Origin: Dryococelus australis
Taxonomy: Eukaryota; Arthropoda; Insecta; Phasmatodea; Phasmatidae
Direction of reading: 5' to 3'
DNA: 64,000 bases
Assembly: GCA_029891345.1 (NCBI GenBank)
Contig: CM057009.1
Span: 302,785,466-302,849,465, forward strand
Below, in pieces: positions 30,914 to 43,566 of the stretch. Within the stretch, counting starts at the first letter, position 1; each line of letters opens with the position of its first letter. The notes under the pieces were generated by a model. It ran no database searches, was not told the origin of the DNA, and saw nothing but the letters and a program-made list of their open reading frames with translations. Position numbers and translations under genes: made by a program.

Positions 30914-33476
30914 CGTATCTGTGAGATACAGTGCGACTGTATTTGTGAGTATTATTAATTATTACAAGCTGATATCTTATTTGTGCATTGTGCTTATGCT
31001 GGAAATCTAATGTAACTATCCAATGTTGAAGTTTTTAAATTTAATTTTCACGGTAATTTTGTAGCATTTTATTTCAGAGATATAATGTGAGCATGTTTGT
31101 TCCATTTTATACGCAGAGTGATTTAACTGTTGTCGACTGTTTCTTTTCATTGTTACAGTTTAGAAATGGCATCAAAGCAAGTAATATACAATTTGAATGA
31201 CCCCGAACATATGAAAGAAATTCACAAGATCTTATGCGAGGATTCTGAAGATAGTGAAAGTGATTGTGACTGTGAAGATAACCAAACTAGGACCAAGAAG
31301 TATGCTCATAATACACACTTTGATGTAGAAGAAGACTGTGAAACAGATGCTTCAGAACAAATTGACGAAAGAGTAGAAGATTCCAACACAGAACAAAGTA
31401 ATACAGAATCAAGTGCTGATGAAGATGAAGAGAAATTCTTTGCCTCAGATTTAGAAAAAAATAAATACAGTTATCGATTCTTTCGCCTGGGAAGAAACTC
31501 CCTACACTAGCCATAGGAATACTGCAAAACACAATTTACTACAAAGCTTCAAGGTGTGATAGGTAAGGCGAAAAACATAAAAAGAGTTTCAGAAATCTGG
31601 GAGTGTTTGTTTGATGAGAGCATAATAGAACAATTGTGACATTCACGAAGCAATGCATTAAACATATAAAGGATAACTATTTCCATGCTAGAGATGCACT
31701 GCCCACTGATACAACTCAGATAAAGTCTTTAATTGGTCTTCTATACTTGACAGGTTAATATAAAGCAGGAAGGTTGAAGTTTGAGGATCTGTGGGACACC
31801 GATGGATTTGACATTGAAATATTTCGACTTACCATGAGTCTGAAAACGTTCAGATTTATCTCCCAGGCTTTGAGATTTGACGACAGAAAAACCAGATCAG
31901 AAAGAAGAGAAGTAGATCGTATAGCACCCATTCGGGATGTGTTTCAACAGTCTGTGTCCAACTGCCAGGCTTGTTACTCCCTCAGTACATACATTACACT
32001 TGATGAGAAACTTGAATCTTTTAGGGGTAAATGTTCCTTTATCCAATACATTCCATTCAAGCCAGCAAAGTATGGCATAAAAATCTATGCTCTAGTTGAC
32101 TCGAAGACGTACTGCACTGTTAATCTGGAAATTTATTCTGGAAGACAGCGAGAGGGGCCATTTCAAGTAAGCAACAAGAGCTTGGATGTTGTTGAACAAA
32201 TGGTTGCGCCTGTTCATTATTCTGGTCGCAATATCATGGCTGACAACTGGTTTAGTGACGTAACACTTCTCAAGCACTTGCCAGAAAATCATGAGACTGT
32301 CGTTCGTGGGAACACTAAAGAACAAATGGTAAATTCCTAATGCTATGAGAGACATCAAGGAAATTGAGATTTACTGAAGCGTTTTTGGCTATCGTAAATA
32401 GGGAACAATTGTTTCATATATTCCTAAGAACTAGAGAAAAAAACATAATGCGCTTCTAATATCAAGCATGCATTTGGATGGCAAAATTTATGGCACAGCA
32501 GAAGAGAAAAAGAAACCAGAGATGTTGCCATTTATAACCAACAAAAAGCAGGGGTTGTTATTGTAGACAAGATGTGTTCGGCCTACAATGTTGCCCGGAA
32601 TACACGAAGGTGGCCAATGGTCGTCTTCTTTCGATGCTCAACATCGCTGGAATCAATTCCCAAGTAATATTTCTGGGAAATGGAAATAAGGTTCCACCTC
32701 GCCAACTGTTCCTCAGACGTTTCGGAAGAGAACTTATTGAATGGCAATTTGTGAAAAGGTCAACTCTCAGCTGTCTGCAGCTGTCAATTTCAAACAGTCT
32801 CAAAGAAGTATTGGTGAAGGTTGATCATCCTAATGCAAGAAACAACAGTAATAAGAACAGCACTAGCGATGAGGGTGCTTCATGCAAGTGTTGCAGGCCA
32901 TTACAGAAAAGTAAAGAAACTCGATTAACCCGACACTCATGCCACACCCGTGGCCAATATCTTTGTCTGCAACATTGTGCTTTTGTGTGTCCTGATAGAT
33001 GTATTCCAAGGGAATTTGTAAATGAAGATTAGTGAATGTCATTTTCGAAAACCGCTTTATTAGAGCTACAAGAGTAGAAAAGCTATTCAAATTTGCCGAT
33101 ATGTTTGGTTCACAAAATGTATGTTTTCTGTGTTTCTTGTGCATATTTTGAAGTTGTTTTCTGTGTTACTTTTGTATATTTTGACACAAATATTTTTTTG
33201 AATGGGACCTTGCAATTGAAAAAAGACATTGAAATGAAGAATGCCATTTCCAAAATGTTGTTGGTTACAGTTACAAGACCAGGAAGGCTGATTTCAAAAT
33301 ATAAAAATGCATAGAAATGTTTTGTTCATAACACAACTGTTTTTTGTGTGACTTTTGTATGTTATCAAATACACATATTTTAAAATGTGTTTAGTGTTAC
33401 TTTATATCACTAATAGCATAATTATTGCAGTGTATTAATTTATTTACTAGATTTATTTCCATGTATCTCACAGATA
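30914..33476 (+). mobile_element. piggyBac-like transposon nested in Gypsy element D
   Basis: A transposase pseudogene lies between inverted copies of GTATCTGTGAGATAC (30914-30928; reverse complement at 33462-33476). Gypsy gag sequence lies to the left and Gypsy protease to the right, so the transposon split the retroelement. The outer end on the right, read inward, begins CCCTCGCAGTATCTG, like a piggyBac terminus. A TTAA target duplication is not visible on either side, and the exact ends are uncertain. Confidence 0.75.
31166..33032 (+). pseudogene. piggyBac transposase (DDE_Tnp_1_7), frameshifted
   Basis: ATG 31166 opens an acidic N-terminus (LCEDSEDSESDCDCEDN). After frameshifts near 31510-31770 the core follows (31774-32340: WDTDGFDIEIFRLTMSLKTF, ITLDEKLESFRGKCSF, SGRNIMADNWFSDVTLLKHL). 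Further fragments to 32660 include VDKMCSAYNVARNTRRWP. The C-terminal Cys/His ring (CKCCRPLQK, then CPDRC) ends at 33032. The three catalytic Asp positions of piggyBac enzymes are visible (LDEKLE, ADNWF, VDKMCS) but in different frames, so the enzyme is dead. About 620 codons, the usual family length. Confidence 0.9.
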
Positions 33477-33519
33477 CTGCGAGGGCAATTTTATCGAGCT
33501 GGGGTCACTAGAAATGGAA

Positions 33520-34446
33520 TGATAATGGTCGCCCAAATACGAGAGGCCAAGTGTCAGGCCCAGGCACCACATGGCAGTAATTAGAGTTGATGGGGAAAAT
33601 TATACTTTAGTTTCTGTTCTTGTCGAGGGCCAGTCTCACTCGTTCTTAATTGGCACAGGATCCGATGTATCTCTTGTGAGACTTAGCATCAGCAGTAGTA
33701 TCGTCTATGTACCTCAGTTAGGTGCAAAAGGCATTATTGGAAACTCTATCCAGATCGCAGGTACCCAATAAGTTGAGTTGTGGGTAAACTGTCAATGTTA
33801 CCCGTATTGGTTCCTTGTGTGCACATCAGTGCTTCCTTTCGAGGGAACACTTGGGACCTATTTTCTCTGTTTTTATGATGCCAGAATTGACTTGAAAGAA
33901 CATACCTTATATCTTACAGATACAATTGATATAGACATGTATAATAGATTTGCACGTGTAATTGAGGAGGAAGAACAGAAACGAGCTGAGATACTGGCCA
34001 ACTCTGAAATTGGATCCGGAATAATAAATAATGGTCAACATTGTGAAGCAAAAGTAAGACAAAATACGATTCTGCCACCAAAATTGAAGATAATAACAGA
34101 AGTTGCTTAGCACATGGTGGGTTGGGAAGCTGACTCGAAATTGTTTCTTATCGAACCGACATTGACGAGTGTACCAGGCATCTTTGCAGCAAGGGCAGTA
34201 TGTAACTTAAATCTTACTGGTAAGAGCTTCAAAGAGAACAAGGAGTGTTGTGAACTGAGCAATGCGGCTACAGTTAATATAGGAACATGTGATAGATTCA
34301 GTGAGACGAATCTGGTGGACGGGGTGAACGACCATCAGGGTACTTGTGTAGTAGTAGATAAGGCACTTATGAGAGTCAGTGACCAGAATACAATGTATCA
34401 CCTGTGTTTCGGGTCAAAGGGCTGCGTCCCAGTGTTTCGTTCCTAA
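33520..34446 (+). pseudogene. Gypsy element D protease region
   Basis: 33571-33771 encodes VLVEGQSHSFLIGTGSDVSL, a retropepsin site in which the catalytic Asp (family pattern LIDTGSD) is Gly. Downstream codons to 34110 and 34114-34446 (VGWEADSKLFLIEPTLTSVP) belong to the protease-RT linker, separated by a stop at 34108-34110. Confidence 0.75.
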
Positions 34447-35203
34447 TCGCGATCATGTTAAAGGGGCAAGATGACGTGGTGTCCTAGGCGTGTGGAATAT
34501 ATAGAAACGACATGTAAAGTAGATGGTCATGTCGAGAGGACCATTTGAAGGGTTGGTCGAGAAATATTCCAGGATGTGAGTAAGCCTCACAGAGCATCAA
34601 AACAGTCAGTACAAACAGTGACAAAAATTGCGAACAAAGTGTACAGTGATAGGATTTGCCACACTTGTCAGAGATGTTGCTGGAGTGCTATGTGTTAATG
34701 GTAATAGCACACCCCGAATATCCGAGTGAAGATGCATTGAGTCGATACATAAAAAGTTAGTGTCACCACAAACAGAACCACCGATGAAAATACTCGCAGA
34801 TGTCCCTAAAACTAATGATGTAAGGTGTTTGCTTCCATGCTCCGAAGCAGTTAAAATCCCCTCGAGTTGTTGTAGCCATAGAGAGTGAGTGAAACAGTGC
34901 GCGAGGTCACAGAATAGGACAAAATGTGATGCTGTGTCCCTCAAAGCTGCCAAGATGATAGATACCGAGCACAGGTAGTTCCGATTCCAAATGAAATCCC
35001 CCGAGTCCTATCATATAAATTTGAAAATGTCATAGAAATTTGAAAATATCACGGGAATTTGAAATGTCACAGGAATTTGAAAAGTAATAGAAACAGAGAA
35101 GTTAACTTTGGAAATACACGCGAAAATGTAGAATCGATACCAATATCAGATTGTTTGCATGAAGCAAAAATAGGTGAATCGACTCAAGGTAGTCAGAGTT
35201 TGG

Positions 35204-35278
<75 letters not shown>

Positions 35279-35480
35279 GCAAATAGTTGGAATTCAGTGA
35301 TTATGAAGGGTAATGTACTACTGCTAGAATTACCAGAATTACTGAAATTAGCACAAGTACCATAATACCAAAAGATGACTTTATGGAGATAGAGAAAATT
35401 GTACGAGACTAGTTGAAGCATTTGAGTAAGAGTGATTTATAATAATGATCCCAGTGTTAATGAAGTTTGCTTATATATAT
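34447..35480. other. element D linker, mostly unreadable
   Basis: Decayed sequence between protease and reverse transcriptase, with no long plus-strand frame. Three related short phrases (AATTTGAAA...) near 35019-35085 look like a local triplication. Confidence 0.4.
35205..35278. repeat. (AT)n microsatellite
   Basis: About 74 bp of AT dinucleotide with one phase change at about 35250, inside element D. Confidence 0.95.
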
Positions 35481-35484
35481 CCAA

Positions 35485-36444
35485 ATGGAAGGAAAATCGA
35501 ATTTTGGTTTCACAAACTTATTGAAACACGAAATAGATACAGGTGAGGCCAGACCAATAAAGCAGAACCCATATAGAGTACCACACGCTTTGAAACCAGT
35601 ATTTGCATAACATGTAAAAGACATGCTTGATAAAGGTATTATTTCAGAAAGTAAATCACCTTGGCAGATTCCTGTAGTTATTTTTAAACAAAGAGATGAT
35701 GAAGTTTCATCTTAATTGAGATTTTGCATAGATTTCTATCAAGTTTAAGAAGGTCACAAAGCAAGCCCCTATCCGATACCAAATGTCACTGAAACATTAG
35801 ATTCTTTGCATGGATCTAAGTACTTCAAAACTGTGGATTTAGCCTTTGGAAACTTCCAAATTTAGTTTGTCCTACCGAATTTTACTGGGATAGCCAGACC
35901 ACTGATAAAAGTGACAAAGAAAGATGAACCTATACATTACGGAACAGAACAGGAAGAAGCTTTCCAAATTTTGAAAGAAAAACTGATTTGTTTTCCAGTT
36001 CTTGTATATCCAAATTTTTCACAACCATTTATTTTTAGTACATGCATAAGTAATTATGCTGTATGTGCTGTCCTGTCTCAGATGAGGAATGGACATGAGA
36101 AACTACTTGCCTATGCTAGTAGACAATTAATTTCAGCCGAAATGAATTATAGTACCACAGAAAAATAATAATGTTCCTCGGTTTTTGCTACAAAATAATT
36201 CAGAACTTATTTGAACGAACGAAACTTTGCCGTTATCACTGACCATGCTATATTGAGATGGTTATTGAATTTGACAGATCCGAGTTCGAGATTCACTAGG
36301 TGGGCACTTCGTCTGACAGAATTTGATTTTGAAGTAATTCATAAACTTGATAAGAAACACGCAAATGCTGACTGTTTGTCACGAATGGCAAATGCGATAG
36401 AATTAACACACATAACTAGTGAAAAATTAAGACGAACAAAATGA
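35485..36444 (+). pseudogene. Gypsy element D reverse transcriptase and RNase H
   Basis: RT: EIDTGEARPIKQNPYRVPHA, then DMLDKGIISESKSPWQIPVV and KTVDLAFGNFQ (the first catalytic Asp). The region carrying YxDD is deleted, because sequence jumps from about 35870 to the RT/RNase H border (PLIKVTKKDEPIHYGTEQEE). RNase H: LVYPNFSQPFIFSTCISNYA (the expected Asp is Cys), then VITDHAILRWLLN and HANADCLSRM. Stops at 35714 and 36166 interrupt it. Confidence 0.8.
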
Positions 36445-36559
36445 GGACTAAGCATGTTAAAGAATAGTTAATCAAACAGGCAAAGGAAATTTCTTTACTG
36501 ATAGTAAATGTATCCAAAAGAGGAGATCAAATTTTAGTAATTGTTCCAAAATCTCTCAT

Positions 36560-37518
36560 ATCAAGAGTAGTTAGTCATCACCATGTCACATATTTTCTTC
36601 TCACCAACCAGTGAAACAGACTCAGAACCTACTCAAATCGTTGTTCTTGTGGCCAACATTAAATAAGGATGTAGAGGAATTTATTGTAAATTGTGATGAT
36701 TATCTCACAGGAAAAAGTACTAAAATGACAAAAGCACCGCTAGGTTCTCCGCTGCAAGTGACTTCTCCTTTTCAGTTTGTATCTTTGCCACAGAGCGAAG
36801 AAGGGAATAAATATGTTTTAACTTTCACTGACTATTTCACGAGATATTGTAAGGCGATACTAATTCCCGATCAATCTGCATAAACAGTACCGGTAGCTAA
36901 ACATTTTGTACAGCAAATTACTTTAAGACATGGCAGTCCACAAAGCCTGCTCACATATCAAGGATGGAACTTTGTGTCTAGATTGATGTTAGCAACTTGC
37001 AAATTATTAAAATTTGAGAAGCTACAGACAACCCCTTTCAGACCTCAGTGTAATGGAAGTGTTGCGAGACTTCATCGAACCCTAGCGGACATGATTTCTC
37101 ATTATGTCGATGAGTATGGTAGTAATTGAAAAGAGTACTTGCCTATGTAGTACATGCAAATAAAACAGTCCCACATTCCATAACAGGTTATAGCCCTCAT
37201 TGTTTGCTTTACGAGACAGAAGTTAGGTTGTCCCCTATGGGTGAATTAAGTAGTCAACCCGATACTTTAAAAAGGAGTTCTACCACCAAGGAACGTATAA
37301 ATATTTTGATTACAAAGTTAAAAAAATCGCATCATATAGCAAGAGAAATAAATAAGGTAGCCTTTCATAAACAGAAAGATTATTATAATAGGAAATCTAA
37401 ATCACAAAATATTGAGGTTGGTGATTACATGTATTTACACACGCTAAATGTTAAGAAACCTAGAGCAACTAAGTTACACAAGAACTGGTGTGGACCTTAC
37501 AAAAATGTAAAAAACTGA
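36560..37518 (+). pseudogene. Gypsy element D integrase
   Basis: The zinc-finger remnant FLWPTLNKDVEEFIVNCDDY is followed by core pieces: YVLTFTDYFTRYCKAILIPD (first Asp present), RHGSPQSLLTYQGWNFVSRL (second Asp replaced by Tyr) and FRPQCNGSVARLHRTLADMI (catalytic Glu replaced by Ala). The C-terminal GPY/F-like module is VGDYMYLHTLNVKK, then HKNWCGPYKNV. With two of three catalytic residues lost, the enzyme cannot act. Confidence 0.85.
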
Positions 37519-38157
37519 CCTCAGTCTAATTTGTATTATTATTAGATAAGAGAAACATTATTGTGCTCAGTGATGCGTTAAAGTGATCAAATAATACCAC
37601 TGCGCAAGAGAGCACGTCTTAGTAAGAAAGACAAAAGATGTAGGAAAATGACAGTTGTCAAGGTGTCAAAATGGTCGCCAATGTAGGAAATTACTGCGAC
37701 GAGATAATGGCACCACTTGGGCTAGCCATTTTGACGGCTTCCAGGTGCTCAGAATGAGGTAAGTACCTGGCCAAGGTACGGTGCTCCAGTGGTCAGAATA
37801 ATATTTAGAAAATCGAGGAGTGGTTATGTCTGGGTGAGGTGATTGGAACGAGGTATACTACCCGGGGCGCCAGGCACTATCCAGACCTAGTGCTGTTGAA
37901 GTGGTAGAGCTGACACTTCCGTCACTCAGGATCGTGCGGCCGACCACCAAAGGCAGCTATCCTTCTTCTGCGCTGCATCACTCCTCTGCTGAATGTTCAC
38001 TAAACTGTTACGCATGCTATATGATAAATTATTCAGGCTATACACACGCCTATGCTATTTTACACAGTCCTGTAAACACCTGCAAATAAAGATTGATAGA
38101 AAAATTCCAACACACGTGCGACTGGGCTGGAAATTATAATGACACATACCCTGACAT
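37519..38157 (+). mobile_element. probable 3' untranslated region and LTR of element D
   Basis: Non-coding and GC-richer than its flanks. A candidate LTR begins TGTAGGAAATTACTGC at 37682 and ends near 38157 with TGACA; an AATAAA lies at 38085. A small inverted repeat, CAAAATGG (37669) and CCATTTTG (37725), surrounds the candidate start. No second copy exists in the window, so the LTR call is inferred from position only. Confidence 0.45.
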
Positions 38158-38772
38158 GCCTAGTGGCTTACCTCAATAAAGAACACTCTTCCAAACATAG
38201 TGACGTTTATTAGGTGATTGATTACAATTCCACACTGGGTAACACTTTACATTAATTGGGCTGGACATTAATCAGTCGGTAGCGGTGATGTGGTAAATAT
38301 GGCACGATGGTCCATGCTTGAATTACATGAGTAATGAATCTGCATAACTATGCTTATTCATGCTACACTTGCTATAACATGCTTAAAATCCCCTTGCATA
38401 ATAACCTATACCTACACACTGCAAAACAAAATAAATGGTGTGTAGATGATGACACATGAATATGACATGCAATAAAAACATTGCAATGACATTGATAAAG
38501 AACGTTAGGGCTTTGGAATTAATATTGTGGATGTCCCTTCACTTGCACGGGACTGCATGTCACCACCCTTGCCCTGTTATATATTATTTTGGAAAATAAT
38601 GAACGTTGGTTCAGCTTCCTTGAGCCCTTGCATGCCTGCGCTCGTGGCTGCATGACCACAGTCATTACTCTGCTTTGCATTGCACCACCTGTAACACACT
38701 ACACTACACTTGCACCTGCATCATGCTGGTCACCCATGTGCTACCGCACATGATAGAGTGCGGCTCTCGTCA
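38158..38772 (-). mobile_element. Gypsy element C, 3' LTR (probable)
   Basis: The segment begins TG and ends CA on the plus strand. On the minus strand it begins TGACGAGAGCCGCACTC, directly after a polypurine tract, exactly as in element B. No partner LTR is present because the element is truncated at its 5' end. Confidence 0.6.
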
Positions 38773-38792
38773 ATTGCCTCCCTGCCTCTTTT
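38773..38792 (-). promoter_or_regulatory. polypurine tract of element C
   Basis: The minus strand reads AAAAGAGGCAGGGAGGCAAT immediately before TGACGAG, the LTR start. Confidence 0.65.
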
Positions 38793-39684
38793 GAGACAGT
38801 TTTTCAGCCGCGATGCCTTCACTGGCAGCAGGCACACTGCCTACTGACGTGCTGTCGTGGACGATGTTGGTAGGGGAACCTAGGTGCCTCCCCTCCATGT
38901 GCTTTGATGGATGCTGTAGCCGATCCCTGTTGGCTGTCCTCTGCTTCCCTGTCGGTCTGCAAGGTGCCAGAACACACTTACAGATCGTTCACCCTGCTGG
39001 TGGACGTCTCCGCCTTCGCGACTGACGCAAGACATATGAGCCGGCTGACTCGTCCCTGCATCATAGCTACTCTCATGCTCTCTTCTGCTTTCTCGTTGCA
39101 TAACCTCCTCTTCCCCGTTGTTCGCCTCCTTTTCCTCATTGCTCATATTCTCTTGCTCTTTGCTCACCTCCTCATGCTCATCTCCGCGGGTGCCACCTGC
39201 TCACATGCTCACTTGCTCTCCTCTTCCTTCTTGTGGTGTTTCACCCCTTCCTAGGAGCATCACGACGTCGGGCATCAGACCTTCTCCTAGTGCTTCTTCT
39301 TCTGGAACTGCAGGCACTAGTAGTGGTGCTGGAGCTTGTACGGTGTCCCTTGTAGGCATCACTCCATCAAACCTGTCGGGGCAAAACATCAGACGAGGCC
39401 CCCTGGCCCGCACTGTGGCAGGTATCGTCGGGTTCACTGCACCCATTGCTGCTGTCCATGATGCAGGTGCTGACACACCTTCCATGCCTCTCTGGCCTGC
39501 CACTTGCTGATGTCGAGTGTCGTTGCGACCAAACTTCTCCCTCATTGCCCTTCCATTCCTACTTGTGCTGTGGTTCTTTGCAAGCTGCTTTTGTGTCCCA
39601 TTTGCTCTTATCTTTCGATCTCCACTGCTGCTGCACCATTCTCGTTGCTGTGTGACACTAAGTTCCCAGGCTTGGTGGACTTTG

Positions 39685-40243
39685 CTATGTCCGGCGTAGG
39701 GGAGACCGTTGTCCTGGTGGTCGTCCCCCTGTGAGAGGTGCCGAACCACTTTCCTCCTCACTTGCTCTATCCTGGAGCTCTGCCTGTTGTTCGCTATCGT
39801 GGGGCTGTGGGGTGCCGGGTACATCTTCTCTCCTGACGTCTCCTGCAATGAGTCGAATATCATCCTGGTGTGCTTGCACAAGCTTTCTCCCCACCTGGAC
39901 CATATATATGGTAGGTCCAATTCCTCCCACAATTACGTGCGGACTGCTCCATTTTGCGGCCAGGCCACCCACAGAAGTTCTGCCGGGTAGCTGACTGCAG
40001 TTGTGCTCGCAAATACACTTGCTGTCCTGGATGCAAGCCAGGTGGGGCTCTTGTGCTCTGTGGGACCCACCTCACCATGTACCTTCTCTGTTGCTCTCGA
40101 TGCCCGAGCCACCTTTGTCGGCGATTCTCTCGCTGTTGGTCACTGCTCTCCATAATATTGGTTACTGTGTTCCTGGGGCAATTTAGTTCACCTTGTAGTA
40201 CAAGATTTCTGGCCAATAGTATACCTGCAGGCATCCGTCCCAT
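39685..40243 (-). pseudogene. element C integrase C-terminal GPY/F-like module
   Basis: HPGQQVYLRAQLQSATRQN (about 39995-40045), then after a frameshift AAKWSSPHVIVGGIGPTIYM and VQVGRKLVQAHQDDIR (about 39860-39965). This corresponds to the pattern GDxV-L-R then KW-GPY-V then Y-V-x-GR-x-VH-D-LR. Confidence 0.6.
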
Positions 40244-40251
40244 GGCAACAT

Positions 40252-40950
40252 TTACTCGCTGGCGGAGGGTAAACCGGGCAGCAGGCAGTTGTTAGGTATA
40301 GCTGTTGTGCTTGTCTCCCACATGGAGTCGCAACTGTGTTTTGAGGTTTTGGTTGCGACTCTCCATGGGGTCAGCAGTGCGGTATGTAAGTGGTGTATCC
40401 CCAACCAGTTGCATATCTCTTGCCCTTTTCTCCCTTTAAATGGTGTGCCATTGTCGGTTAAAACTTGCCTGGGATACCCCCAATTTGCGAAAAACTCATT
40501 TCGCAATATCGTTTTGACAATATTCGGCACTCGTGCACTACTGATTGCATAGGCCTCGGTCCACCTTGAAAAGTTATCCGTTACAACCAAAATGAATCTC
40601 TTTCCCCTTGCAGATCTCGGGTAAGGGCCCATAAAATCCAGGCTAACTGTTTCAAATGGCCTTTTCGGCATTCTCTGCCTCTGCTGCTGTGCGTCATCTG
40701 TGCGCCGTGATTTGAACTCCTGGCATTTTCTATAATTTATTGCATACTACTACGCATCATTTGACAGGCAGGGCCAGAAAAACTTCTCCCTCACATTGTG
40801 TATTGTCTGGTCCGTACGTGGATTACCTGCTGTGCGGCTAGCATGTGCGTGTGCGAAAATTATTTCCCTCAATTCCATTGGCACAAATAACTTCCATTTG
40901 CTTGTATCTCTCGGCATGCACGTATGTAACCTGTTGTCCACTACATGCAA
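40252..40950 (-). pseudogene. element C integrase zinc finger and catalytic core
   Basis: The zinc-finger part is EIIFAHAHASRTAGNPRTDQ and VREKFFWPCL. The core has PFETVSLDFMGPYPRSARGK (first Asp intact) and GYPRQVLTDNGTPFKGRKGQ (second Asp intact). The region with the catalytic Glu follows a frameshift after HTALLTPW. One stop separates the two parts near 40750. Confidence 0.85.
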
Positions 40951-41178
40951 TTGTTCATCATGTCCGTTTGCACACTTTTATACTTGTGCCCTTGTAAACA
41001 TGCAATTTCTCTGTGCAGCCTCAACTTCCTTATAGGGTTCATGGAGAAATATCTTCGCTCATACTGCGTCTACCTGGTTCAACTGCGCCTCGCATAGTTG
41101 TTCCTGCGAATTTGGCGGAAGGATCTCGTCCCATTATGCTTCGTCATATACGACTACATCCAGATTCGGTGCTCGTGA

Positions 41179-41640
41179 CTATGCATCTGCTAGCTCGTTC
41201 TCCTTCCCAGGGATGTGCTTTACAGCGAAGTCATACACTTGTAGAAACAGTGCCCACCCAGTCAGTTTGCTACACGCCTCCTTCGTATTGCTTAACAATA
41301 CCAAACATCGATTGTCTGTCCGTAAGTTGAACCTCTGATATTCTAAATATGCACAGTAATTTTTAATTGCCCCTACTACTGCAAAACACACACTCTCACT
41401 CTCGCTGACATCATACATGAGCCCCGCTGGGGATAGTTTTGTACTTGCAAAAACAATCACATGTTTTTCTCCATCCTCTTTGCACTGATACAGGACCGCA
41501 CCCAGCCGCTCCTGGCAGGCATTGGTCTGTAAAAACAGCTTTTGCGTAGAATCATACAGAGCTAATTTTGGGCACATTTTGAACTGTTCCTTGATTGTTA
41601 CTAACACCTGCTCTGCCTCGCTTGTCCATACGAATTTTCT
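41179..41640 (-). pseudogene. element C RNase H
   Basis: A 142-codon open stretch (to 41607): ALYDSTQKLFLQTNACQERL, AVLYQCKEDGEKHVIVFAST, CVLEYQRF-like segment, WALFLQVYDFAVKHIPGKEN, ELADA. This is the standard Gypsy RNase H. The first residue of the active triad is Asn (TNACQERLGAVL) where Asp is usual. Confidence 0.85.
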
Positions 41641-41696
41641 GCAGTGATAGTAGTGCTGATAGTGGTGCTATTATTATTGCGAACTCCTTCATATAT

Positions 41697-42340
41697 TCAC
41701 GGATCCAGTTTATTAAGCCAAAAAATTTCCGCAGCTACTTGTTCGTACGTGGCAGATGTTGCTAATCGATTAATTTTAATAGTTCTGGATTTGGAATCTT
41801 CCCTCTCTTGCTTACTATGTGACCTAGGGAACCTAAGTCTGTCTTGACTATGTGAAATTTCTTTACTGTTTACGTCAACCCATTCATTGCCAGTCTCTAT
41901 AGGACAAGTGACAAATGGTGAACATGATCTTCCCAGGTTTCCGACCACACTTTCACATCGTCTAAATAGACGAGAGAGAATTCGCCTATCAGATCGTCCA
42001 ACACACACACCATCATTGCCTGAAAAGCCACTGGGGAGAATTTAAAGCCAAATGGCATAGCACAGAATTGGTAATGTGTCCTGTCCAGTACGGTAAAAGA
42101 GGTTTTCTCATTATCCTGCAGCTTAATGGGGATTTGCCAGTAGCTGCTTTTTAGCTCCAGTGATGTTAATATCTTCGCTCGTCCTAACAATTGCAAGGTG
42201 TCCTTGATGCTTATGTAAGCCGGCAATGCACTGCTCATTACCTTGATTACTGGCCTAAAATCGATCAAAAAGCGACATACTCCATCTTTTTTGGGTGCTA
42301 GAATGATAATTTTGACTATGGGTTGGCTCTATCACACCGT
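41697..42340 (-). pseudogene. element C reverse transcriptase
   Basis: 42268-41897: IDFRPVIKVMSSALPAYISI, AKILTSLELKSSYWQIPIKL (first catalytic Asp replaced by Glu), HYQFCAMPFGFKFSPVAFQA, and FSLVYLDDVKVWSETWEDHV with YLDD intact. It is followed in another frame by the thumb region to about 41700. Confidence 0.85.
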
Positions 42341-42439
42341 CCGATAGAATTTCCTTAATTTGTCCTTTAATGATTTTCGCCTGATGCGGCATGTAGCTTC
42401 ACGGTTCAGTGTAGATGAGACCTTCCCGAGTTAACAGGA

Positions 42440-42960
42440 TTGCGTGCTCTGCTACCGTGGTACGCCTGAGTGCATCAGGTTGTGCGAACACTTCATCCAG
42501 TACACTCTGAATGCGGCCTGGTGTTGTGGCGGAATATGGTGATCGATCTCAGTGAGCAGTACCCTCGGGGTGGAATCTGTGACACGTCTGGCAATATTGT
42601 ATACACGATGTAGCTCATTTGAACCAAAGTGAATTCGCCTGGCAGCGGGCTTTACTGTTGTGTTTTGATCACTTAACCCGGACACACCTAGTATTGCCTC
42701 ATCTGTAATATCTGCGGTTATTATGGCTGTTGTTTTGGTTTCAAGATCGCATAATCTAACAGTAATTGTTGCTGACCCTTATGCACTATTGCTCTCTTGC
42801 CCTGTGGCTAATCTTATAACATGCTCACTGGGTGTTACATCAGTTCTGTTTACAAATTGTGGTTGTAGGAAGTTATGTGAAGTAGCTGTGTCTATCAATG
42901 CGTGACATGGTTTATTATTCAGAAACACAAGTATGCAGATAAATTGAGCTGTAGTTCAAC
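42440..42960 (-). pseudogene. element C aspartic protease
   Basis: HALIDTATSHNFLQPQFVNR (about 42840-42905) is a retropepsin active site of the D-T-A type, like that of element A. The linker continues with TADITDEAILGVSGLSDQ and a 77-codon frame to 42452. One in-frame stop is at about 42780. Confidence 0.75.
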
Positions 42961-43566
42961 TCACCTGGTTTACCAGTGCCTGCTGCGGTGTCAAGTCGGT
43001 TGTTGTTGCGGTGGGACTGGGGCATCAGAGACGTCAGGCCTCCTTAACAATGCTTCCTGTTTACCTTTCCCTGCTGGTTCAGTGCTGGTCATTGATAGCC
43101 ATCAAGGTGCGGGTTGTTGGAATATTGGATGTGCCATCGGTACTCTTCTGCGGGCCTGCAAAAGCGGCAGGGATGTTGTGGCTTCCTGGTTGCTTCCGTG
43201 TGACATCTTGACTCGTGCGGACAAGCGCGACTCAATTTCATTTACTATACCCGACACTCCATGCACTGTTCACATTGATGTTAATATTTGCGAATTTGCA
43301 CTAGATTGTCCAAAGTGTTGTTTACTGTAAGTTTTCAGTGGTACACTGTCCTTTGCATTGGTGTCCTCCCATGACCCATGTCGCCATCATGTGGCATCGT
43401 TTTCGAAACGTGGTTGACATAGATTCCCCTCCACTATTACAGCGGCTCTCATCATTTCTTCCACCATACTATTTAGTAACAGGATCACTGCTGGCCGATA
43501 TTCTGGTAGGACAGTTTCTGCCACCACCTCCATCACCTCTTGCTCTGGCAGCTGTGGGTGGGAACG

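Noticed and set aside
39201..39932. 243-codon minus-strand ORF
   Set aside because: It overlaps the integrase tail of element C in a different frame. Its composition (repeated Arg/Gln/His, no domain) looks like chance openness in GC-rich decayed sequence.
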